This document shows positions 58,017 through 64,000 of a DNA stretch of 64,000 nt, piece after piece (position 1 is the stretch's first letter; each line of letters opens with the position of its first letter). Source of the stretch: JAKFWI01 sp031398975 (GTDB lineage Bacteria; Pseudomonadota; Alphaproteobacteria; Caulobacterales; Aquidulcibacteraceae); the NCBI GenBank assembly GCA_031398975.1, contig JANNOI010000054.1:1-64000 (forward strand), read 5' to 3'. Under the pieces are notes generated by a model. It saw nothing but the letters and a program-made list of their open reading frames with translations, was not told the DNA's origin and searched no databases. The position numbers and the translations under genes were made by a program.

Positions 58017-60227
58017 TCAGGCGCCGGCGCCCATGAAGGCGGGCATCCAGCCTTCCCAGGCGCGGCGCAGGTCTGCGAGGTCGAGGGCTTCCGCGCCCAG
58101 CGCGATCTCGCAGCCGCCCACGAGCCCTACCGGCTCGGCCGCCACGCCGGCGGCGTCGGCGGCGTCGTAGACAGCGTCGGCGCGTTCGGCCGAAACGGCC
58201 AGGAGGTAGCGGCCCTGGTCCTCGCCGAACGCGAACGCCCCATCGCTGAGGCCGGTTTCGTTGCGCAGCGCGACGCCGATATCCCCCGCCAGCGCCATCT
58301 CCGCCGCCGCGCAGGCAAGGCCGCCGTCGGAGAGGTCTTGCGCGGCGCGCAAGATCCCGTCCCGGATCAGGCCGCGCACCAGGAGGCCCGCGGCGCGCTC
58401 GCCGGCGAGCTCGACGGGCGGGCAGGCCCCGGCCTCCATCCCCAACACTTCGCGCAGATAGAGCGATTGGCCGAGATGGCCTGCGCCCGCCCCGATCAGG
58501 ATCAGCACGTCGCCCTCCTGGGCGCCGCCCGGGCGGCAGATCCGGGCGATGTCCTCGATCAGGCCCACCCCGCCGATGGCGGGGGTGGGCAGGATGGCTT
58601 GGCCGTCGGTGTCGTTATAGAGGCTCACATTGCCGCTCACGACCGGGAAATCGAGCGCGCGGCACGCCTCGACCAGGCCCTCGATCGCGGCCACGATCTG
58701 CCCCATGACCGCGGGGCGGGAGGGGTCGCCGAAATTGAGATTGTCGGTCACCGCCAGGGGGTGTGCGCCCATCACGCTCAGGTTGCGCCAGCATTCGGCC
58801 ACCGCCTGCTTGGCGCCCTCATACGGGTCGGCCTCGACATAGCGGGGCGTCACGTCGCAACTCATCGCCAGCGCCCGGTTCGAGCCGTGCAGCCGCACTA
58901 CGCCCGCGCCCAGATGCTCGCTGTCGGCGGCGGTGTCGGCCATGACGTGGCGGTCATATTGCTCCCACATCCAGCGCTTGGAGGCCATGTCGGGGCTGGC
59001 CATGATCTTCAGCAGAGCCTCGGCGAAGGGCGGGTGCGGGCCCGCGAAATCGCCCGGCAGGGCGGCCTGCGGCTTTGGCCTGTGGTAGGGGCGGTCATAG
59101 CGGGGGGCGTCGTCCGCCAAGGGCGCGAGCGGCAGGTCGGCGGCGATCGCGCCGCGCCAGCGCAGCACGAGGCGCCCGGTATCGGTGGTTTCCCCGATAA
59201 CCACCGCGTCCAGGCCCCATTTGTGGAACACCGCCATCGCCTCGGCCTCACGGCCGGGCTTCAGCACCATCAACATGCGCTCCTGGCTTTCCGACAGCAT
59301 GAACTCATACGGGCTCATGTCCGCCTCGCGCGCGGGCACCCGGTCGAGGTCGAGCGCGATCCCCGCGCCGCCCTTCGAGGCCATCTCCACCGCCGAGGAG
59401 GTCAGCCCCGCCGCGCCCATGTCCTGGATGGCGACGATGGCGTCGGCCGCCATCACTTCGAGGCAGGCCTCGATCAGCAGCTTTTCCAGAAAGGGGTCGC
59501 CCATCTGCACCGTCGGCCGGGCCGCTTCCACCTCGGAGGTGAACGCAGCCGAGGCCATGGTTGCGCCATGGATGCCGTCGCGCCCGGTCTTGGCCCCGAC
59601 ATACAGAACCGGGTCTCCCGGCCCCCGCGCGGCGGAGGTGAACAGCGCGTCCCGGGCGGCCACGCCGACGCACAGGACGTTCACCAGGATGTTGCCGTTA
59701 TAGCGGGGGTGGAAATTGGTTTCCCCGCCCACATTGGGCACGCCCACGCAATTGCCGTAGCCCGCAATCCCCCCAACCACCCCCGACACGAGCCGCCGCG
59801 TCCGCGGGTCCTCCGGGGCGCCGAAACGCAGCGCGTTCATCAGCGCGACGGGCCGCGCGCCCATGGTGAACACGTCCCTCAGGATGCCGCCCACCCCGGT
59901 CGCCGCGCCCTGATAGGGCTCGATGAAGGATGGGTGGTTGTGGCTCTCCATCTTGAACACGCAGGCCAAGCCCTCCCCGATATCGATCACGCCGGCGTTC
60001 TCGCCGGGCCCATGGATCACGCAGGCGCCGCTGGTGGGCAGTTTGGCGAGGTGGAGGCGGCTTGATTTGTAGGAGCAATGCTCGCTCCACATCACCGAGA
60101 AAATCCCTAATTCGGTGACGTTCGGGACCCGGCCCAGATGGCGGAGCACCGCCTCCCACTCCTCCGCGGAAAGGCCGAAATGGAGCGCCAGCGCCGCGTC
60201 GGCCGGCTCGAGGTGGCGGTGCGTCAT
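58017..60227 (-). CDS. purL: Phosphoribosylformylglycinamidine synthase subunit PurL
   Basis: 736 residues, the small form that works with PurS and PurQ. FGAR amidotransferase step of purine synthesis. Opening S-A-E-E-W-E-A-V-L-R-H-L-G-R-x-P-N-x-T-E-L-G-I-F-S-V-M-W-S-E-H is split by the active-site His; A-T-G-V-G-G-I-L-R-D-V-F-T-M-G-A-R-P and two repeated AIR-synthetase-like halves follow. The ATG at 60227 gives the standard length. PurS and PurQ are not in the window. Confidence 0.96.
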   Translation of the reverse strand: MTHRHLEPADAALALHFGLSAEEWEAVLRHLGRVPNVTELGIFSVMWSEHCSYKSSRLHLAKLPTSGACVIHGPGENAGVIDIGEGLACVFKMESHNHPSFIEPYQGAATGVGGILRDVFTMGARPVALMNALRFGAPEDPRTRRLVSGVVGGIAGYGNCVGVPNVGGETNFHPRYNGNILVNVLCVGVAARDALFTSAARGPGDPVLYVGAKTGRDGIHGATMASAAFTSEVEAARPTVQMGDPFLEKLLIEACLEVMAADAIVAIQDMGAAGLTSSAVEMASKGGAGIALDLDRVPAREADMSPYEFMLSESQERMLMVLKPGREAEAMAVFHKWGLDAVVIGETTDTGRLVLRWRGAIAADLPLAPLADDAPRYDRPYHRPKPQAALPGDFAGPHPPFAEALLKIMASPDMASKRWMWEQYDRHVMADTAADSEHLGAGVVRLHGSNRALAMSCDVTPRYVEADPYEGAKQAVAECWRNLSVMGAHPLAVTDNLNFGDPSRPAVMGQIVAAIEGLVEACRALDFPVVSGNVSLYNDTDGQAILPTPAIGGVGLIEDIARICRPGGAQEGDVLILIGAGAGHLGQSLYLREVLGMEAGACPPVELAGERAAGLLVRGLIRDGILRAAQDLSDGGLACAAAEMALAGDIGVALRNETGLSDGAFAFGEDQGRYLLAVSAERADAVYDAADAAGVAAEPVGLVGGCEIALGAEALDLADLRRAWEGWMPAFMGAGA

Positions 60228-60293
60228 CGCCGGGCTATAGCGCGCGCCGGCGTGTCGCGCCAGTTTGCCCGCGGGGGCTGTATCGGCGGCGTT

Positions 60294-61151
60294 CTACTGG
60301 AACGGGGCCGGTTCCGGCTCCAGCGTCACCGCTACATTGACCGTCAGCGCCGCCTGCGCATCCCCCTCCACCACCCCAGACATGGGCGAGGCTTCCGAAG
60401 GCAGGCGGGTGGCGGCCACGCGGATCAGGTCGGGCGATTCCGCCAGGCCATTGGTAGGGTCGAATTCCAGCCAGCCCATGTCAGGCAAGTAGATCTCGCA
60501 CCAGGCGTGGGTGGCGCCCGCCCCCCGCAAGGCGGCCGCCGGCGCATAGAGATAGCCGCTCACGAAGCGCGCCGCATAGCCCTGCCGGCGCACCGTCTCG
60601 ATCATCAGCCAGGCGAAATCGCGGCAGGTCCCGGAGCCGGAGGCGATCGTCTCCTCGGGGCTCTGGGTGCCTTCCTCCTCGCGCACCCCGTAGGTGAAGG
60701 CGGCGTGGATGTCGGAATTGATGCGCTGGAGATAGTCGATCGCCTGCTCGTCGCGGTAGGGCAGGCGCCCCTGCAGCCAGTCCAAATGCGCCCGCGCCGC
60801 GGGCAGCGCGGGCGTCATGAACGGGGTCAGCGCAGCGCGCTCGTCGGGCGTGTAGGCGATGGTCGCCGGGGAGGAGTGGCGCGCGATGAGGGGCGCAGGG
60901 AATCGCTCGATCAGCAGGGTGGAGACGACGCTGAGCCGGTCCGACGCCGCGCCCGGCGTGTAGCGGCACACGCTGTTGCCATAGACGTCGGAGGTCCACA
61001 GGGTCTGCCCCGCGGGGCTGAGCGCGAGGCCCGCGTCCAGCACCCGCACGGCGTGGCTGTCGGTCGGGCGCATCATCAGGCGCCACTCCCCGAGCCGGAT
61101 CGGCCGGTCATAGGCATAGACGCTCTCGTGGCGGATGCGCAGCCGGCTCAT
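60294..61151 (-). CDS. Transglutaminase-like protein (papain fold)
   Basis: 285 residues from the ATG at 61151, preceded by AAGGAA. An N-terminal bacterial transglutaminase-associated β domain starts L-R-I-R-H-E-S-V-Y-A-Y-D-R-P-I-R-L. The catalytic triad appears as Cys in G-S-G-T-C-R-D-F-A, His in A-T-H-A-W-C-E-I and Asp in F-D-P-T-N. No signal peptide. Likely a protease or amidase rather than a cross-linking enzyme. It lies upstream of purL in the same direction but 66 bp away, so may be independent. Confidence 0.9.
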   Translation of the reverse strand: MSRLRIRHESVYAYDRPIRLGEWRLMMRPTDSHAVRVLDAGLALSPAGQTLWTSDVYGNSVCRYTPGAASDRLSVVSTLLIERFPAPLIARHSSPATIAYTPDERAALTPFMTPALPAARAHLDWLQGRLPYRDEQAIDYLQRINSDIHAAFTYGVREEEGTQSPEETIASGSGTCRDFAWLMIETVRRQGYAARFVSGYLYAPAAALRGAGATHAWCEIYLPDMGWLEFDPTNGLAESPDLIRVAATRLPSEASPMSGVVEGDAQAALTVNVAVTLEPEPAPFQ

Positions 61152-61290
61152 CGCGTGTTCCTTGTAGGTGGTGGTGCGCAAACGTACTTGCGTGGGGTGA
61201 GTTCCGCGACACAGGATGGCGGCGCAGAACCGAAATGAACTTCCGGGCCGGCTTTACGGTTCAGGTGGGCGAGGGATGCAAGGGATGGAA

Positions 61291-62613
61291 ATGAACAAGA
61301 GTGCGATCAGAGCGGGCGCAGAGGGCCTGCGGGCGGTCGCCGCCACGCTGGCTCTGGCGTGCGCCCCCGGCGGGGCGTGGGCAGCGGGCTTTTACGTCAA
61401 CGAGCAGAGCGCGGTGGGCCTCGGCCGGGGTTTCGCAGGCGAGACCGCCACGGGCGGGGACGCATCCGCGCTTTGGTACAATCCCGCGCTCGCGGCCGAT
61501 TTCGACCGCCTCACCATCACGTCGAGCCTTGCCGGCATCTATTCGAGCGGCAGCCTGGAGAACCAGGGCTCCACGATCCGCTCGGCCGCCACCGGCGGGG
61601 CGGACCGCGCCCTCACCGGGGGCGACGGCGGCGAGTCGCTCGATCCTGCGCTTGTGCCCCAATCTGCGGCGGTGTTGCCGGTCGGCGAGCGGCTGCGGCT
61701 TGGCCTGTCCGTGAACGCCCCCTTCGGCCTCGTCACGAGCTACGACCAGGGTTGGTTCGGCCGCTATGACAGCACCCGCACCGAGCTTTTGACCATCAAT
61801 GTCCAGGGCACGGCCGCCTACGCGATCACCCCGACGTTTGCGGTGGGGGTGGGCGCGAACGTCCAGTACGCCGAAGCCGTGCTTGAAAGCGCCCTGCCGA
61901 ACCTGACCACCACCGCCGACGGCTTCCTGCAGATCAAGGGCAATGATTGGTCCCCCGGCTGGAATGTCGGCGCGACGTGGCGGCCGAGCCCCGAGCTGCA
62001 TTTCGGCGCGCATTATCGCTCGGCCGTGGACCACACGCTCGACGGCAGCCGCCGCATCTCCGGCCTCGTCGGGCCGCTGGCGGGCTCCAACAGTTTCGCG
62101 CCCGGAACCGCCAAGCTCAAAACGCCGGACATCGCCTCGCTCGGCGCGGCGCTCGACGCCACAGAAAAGCTCCGCCTGCTGGCGCAGTTCAACTGGTTCG
62201 GCTGGTCCAATTTCGAGGAGATCCGGGTGAAATCGCCGGGGTCGGCCGATCTTGTCAGCGAGCAGCGCTACCGCGACGCGGTGTCGGTGTCGCTCGGGGC
62301 CGAGCACGAGACATGGACCGACTGGACGCTGCGTGGCGGCGTGATGATCGAGCAGACGCCTACCCGGCCCGGCTATCGCACTACGCGCGTGCCGGACTCC
62401 GACCGCGTCTGGTTCAACGCCGGCGCCTCCTGGGCCCCGCGCCCCAACACGGTGGTGGATGTCGGCGCGGCGGTGGTGCTGCTGAAAACCGCCGCGGTGC
62501 GCCGCGAGGACGTGGTGTACGAGGGAACCGCCGCCGAGACCACGACCGGGCTCGACGCGGAGATTTCCGGGACCGGGCTCGTGTTCAGCCTGGGCGCGAC
62601 GCAGCGCTTCTGA
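61291..62613 (+). CDS. OmpP1/FadL/TodX family outer-membrane transporter
   Basis: 440 residues from the ATG at 61291, with AAGGGATGGA upstream (earlier ATGs at 61276 and 61285 are possible). Signal peptide to about residue 31 (A-W-A-A-G), then the FadL N-terminal hatch segment G-F-Y-V-N-E-Q-S-A-V-G-L-G-R-G and A-S-A-L-W-Y-N-P-A-L, followed by a 14-strand β-barrel ending in L-G-A-T-Q-R-F. Takes up long-chain fatty acids or other hydrophobic compounds. Confidence 0.92.
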   Translation: MNKSAIRAGAEGLRAVAATLALACAPGGAWAAGFYVNEQSAVGLGRGFAGETATGGDASALWYNPALAADFDRLTITSSLAGIYSSGSLENQGSTIRSAATGGADRALTGGDGGESLDPALVPQSAAVLPVGERLRLGLSVNAPFGLVTSYDQGWFGRYDSTRTELLTINVQGTAAYAITPTFAVGVGANVQYAEAVLESALPNLTTTADGFLQIKGNDWSPGWNVGATWRPSPELHFGAHYRSAVDHTLDGSRRISGLVGPLAGSNSFAPGTAKLKTPDIASLGAALDATEKLRLLAQFNWFGWSNFEEIRVKSPGSADLVSEQRYRDAVSVSLGAEHETWTDWTLRGGVMIEQTPTRPGYRTTRVPDSDRVWFNAGASWAPRPNTVVDVGAAVVLLKTAAVRREDVVYEGTAAETTTGLDAEISGTGLVFSLGATQRF

Positions 62614-62657
62614 GCCTTCGCCATTCCGACGCCGCTTTCGTGCTGCAACCGCTCCGA

Positions 62658-63185
62658 ATGAGGAAAGCTCCAAACACTGCGGTAGGCGCGCTGCTGGCTT
62701 GGTCCCTGGCGGGAGCGGCGAGTGCGGCGCCTGCGCCGCCGCCGGCGGCCCTGGCGGCCGCGACCGAGGATGTGCTCCAGCGGGTGTGTACGCCGCTGCT
62801 GCGGGGCGAGGCGGCCAGCGCCGTGCTGCAGGCGGGCGGCTTTCGCAAGGGCGCGACCGGTTTCGTGAAGCGCGTGGACGCCGATACCCGCATCGAGGCG
62901 CCGCTCGACGAGTTCGACCCCAAGATCGAGTGCGCGTTCGTGGTGATCTCCACCAAGGCCCCGCCCGAGGACGTGCTGCGCGGGGCCGCGGACTGGGCCG
63001 CGCGCGCGGACCCCGCGATGGCCCAGGTGCAGCCGCGCACCCGCGGCGAAGAAGCCGGCCAGACCTATTTCACCACCGTGTTCCGCTCCCGCGATCGCGC
63101 GCGGGACTGGGTGTTGGCGGTGGAGGATTACGGACAAGGCGCGGGCGAGCGCCCGATCGCACGTGTCTTGCTCAGCGCCAAATAG
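62658..63185 (+). CDS. Exported protein of unknown function
   Basis: 175 residues. Signal peptide (about 1–23, A-G-A-A-S-A-A-P), then a small domain with V-C-T-P-L-L-R-G near the start, V-L-Q-A-G-G-F-R and a distal C-A-F-V-V-I-S. Two cysteines could form a disulfide. The A-A-T-E-D-V-L-Q-R-V-C-x-P pattern is seen in many alphaproteobacterial periplasmic proteins with no known function. Follows the FadL gene by 44 bp in the same direction and may be co-transcribed. Confidence 0.7.
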   Translation: MRKAPNTAVGALLAWSLAGAASAAPAPPPAALAAATEDVLQRVCTPLLRGEAASAVLQAGGFRKGATGFVKRVDADTRIEAPLDEFDPKIECAFVVISTKAPPEDVLRGAADWAARADPAMAQVQPRTRGEEAGQTYFTTVFRSRDRARDWVLAVEDYGQGAGERPIARVLLSAK

Positions 63186-63221
63186 CGCCGCGCGCGCAGG
63201 CGGTTGACGCGCGCGTGACAC

Positions 63222-63251
63222 GCCGGCTTGGTGAAGGCCGGCTTGGCGAAG
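63222..63251 (+). repeat. 15-bp tandem duplication
   Basis: GCCGGCTTGGTGAAG followed by GCCGGCTTGGCGAAG, one mismatch, in the spacer before the sensor kinase gene. Function unknown; possibly a slippage duplication in the leader. Confidence 0.6.
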
Positions 63252-63283
63252 GCCTAGCCGCGCCAGGAGGCCGCCCGATCCGC

Positions 63284-64000
63284 ATGCGTCTGAGCCGTCT
63301 TCGCGACATCCTGCCCAAGGGCCTCTATTGGCGCTCGCTGCTGATCATCGTGGCGCCGGTGGCCTTGATGCAGCTCGTGATCACGATCGTGTTCCTGGAC
63401 GATCATTGGAGGGCCACCTCCAAGCGCATGGGGCAGGGCGTGGCCGCCGATGTCGGCCTGCTGATCCAGCTCTATGAGCGCGACCCCACGCCCGAGCGGC
63501 TGGCCGACATGCAGCGCTTGGCCAAGAGCCCGTTGCGCCTCGACGTGACGCTGGAGCGCGGCGGCCGGCTCGAGCAGCGGCCCTGCTTCCCGATCCGCAC
63601 GATCGTGGATCGCTACATGGAATCGGCGCTGGAGAGCGAATTGAGGCGCCCGATCTTCTACGACGCGTCCTGCCCGGGGCCGCAGGTGGAGATCCGGATC
63701 CCGATCGCGGAGGGGGTGCTGTCGGTGCGGGCGTTCCGGGAGCGGGTGCAGGCGCGCTCGGGGCCGTGGTTCGTGATGTGGATCTTCGGCGCGACGTTGA
63801 TGCTGACGGCGGTGTCGGTCGTGTTCATCCGCAACCAGGTCCGCCCGATCGAGCGCCTGGCGGCGGCGATGAACAAGTTCGGGCGCGGGATCGACAGCGA
63901 TTACGTCCGTCCGCGCGGGGCGCGCGAGGTGCGCGAGGCGGCTTCGGCCTTCCTCGACATGCAGCGGCGCATCCGGCGCCATATCGATCAGCGCGCCCAG
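63284..64000 (+). CDS. EnvZ-like membrane sensor histidine kinase (N-terminal part, runs off window)
   Basis: 239 codons visible without a stop. Opens L-R-D-I-L-P-K-G-L-Y-W-R-S-L-L-I-I-V-A-P-V, a TM helix, then a periplasmic domain (about 40–165) with D-H-W and a CFPIR segment, a second TM helix (about 168–187), and HAMP (V-R-P-I-E-R-L-A-A-A-M-N-K-F-G-R-G) starting near 190. The L-P-K-G-L-Y-x-R-S-L-L-I-I opening is common in alphaproteobacterial EnvZ-like kinases linked to osmotic and envelope control (recalled). The kinase core lies outside the window. An AGGAGG lies 13 nt upstream of the ATG, rather far. Confidence 0.85.
   Translation, partial: MRLSRLRDILPKGLYWRSLLIIVAPVALMQLVITIVFLDDHWRATSKRMGQGVAADVGLLIQLYERDPTPERLADMQRLAKSPLRLDVTLERGGRLEQRPCFPIRTIVDRYMESALESELRRPIFYDASCPGPQVEIRIPIAEGVLSVRAFRERVQARSGPWFVMWIFGATLMLTAVSVVFIRNQVRPIERLAAAMNKFGRGIDSDYVRPRGAREVREAASAFLDMQRRIRRHIDQRAQ

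Noticed and set aside
58338..60065. 575-codon plus-strand frame opposite purL
   Set aside because: Antisense shadow of an unmistakable PurL.
1..64000. tRNA, rRNA, CRISPR arrays and prophage genes
   Set aside because: No T-loop GTTCGANTC with matching acceptor stems, no regularly spaced repeats and no phage structural genes were seen on reading both strands.

Overview
This is a very GC-rich chromosomal segment from an alphaproteobacterium. The gene orders bdhA–patatin–cmk–rpsA–ihfB, trpFBA–accD–folC, trxA–addA–addB–murU–amgK–tsaE, bolA–purL and queC–queE, the alphaproteobacterial form of S1 and AccD, and a FadL porin all point that way. A few weak CtrA-like TTAA-N7-TTAA motifs would suit a Caulobacterales/Hyphomonadaceae-type or related lineage, but the genus cannot be read from the sequence. 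No rRNA, tRNA, CRISPR, prophage or conjugative module was recognised. The only mobile DNA is the first 19 codons of an IS5-family transposase cut by the left edge.

Left third (1–16 kb) is accessory and regulatory. It holds an SDR/TetR divergent pair with two near-palindromic operators, a LysR regulator opposite a Tat-exported Cys-nucleophile hydrolase, and a large soluble multi-PAS hybrid sensor kinase. An SRPBCC protein with an in-frame SFPASDPP leader follows. Next is a possible metal-handling block: a ferric-reductase-like membrane protein, a TetR regulator, a TonB-dependent receptor and an Nramp (MntH) transporter. A CmpX-like mechanosensitive channel ends this part.

16–25 kb holds an α/β hydrolase, a cyanide-insensitive-type bd oxidase operon (cydA-cydB plus a 48-aa DUF2474 subunit not previously called as an ORF because it is short), several envelope proteins of unknown function (surface-adhesin-E-like lipoprotein, DUF2167), and a leftward string DUF350–trypsin-like protease–96-aa protein–pyrF.

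25–47 kb is core metabolism and information processing. Rightward: 3-hydroxybutyrate dehydrogenase, patatin, cmk (behind a 17-bp tandem-repeated start region), rpsA, ihfB, mscL, trpF, trpB, trpA, accD, folC. Leftward, meeting folC with a 4-bp gap: tsaE, amgK, murU, addB, addA, trxA, with three 4-bp stop/start overlaps in the chain (tsaE/amgK, amgK/murU, addB/addA). Rightward again: a ferredoxin reductase and [2Fe-2S] ferredoxin pair, then queC–queE.

47–64 kb contains three unrecognised or weakly recognised leftward genes, a glutamine-synthetase-family enzyme, and the stress operon prkA–yeaH–spoVR. Two back-to-back palindromic repeats fill the gap after spoVR exactly, supplying the stop codons of both converging genes. 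Leftward follow an NmrA-like protein, bolA, a Uma2 nuclease-fold protein, purL and a transglutaminase. Rightward at the end are a FadL porin, a secreted protein, and an EnvZ-like sensor kinase that runs off the right edge.

No complete novel defence or biosynthetic system was found. The strongest structural oddities are the stop-codon-bearing palindrome pair, the triplicated cmk start region, the SFPASDPP–SRPBCC fusion, and the TetR/ferric-reductase/TonB/Nramp block.
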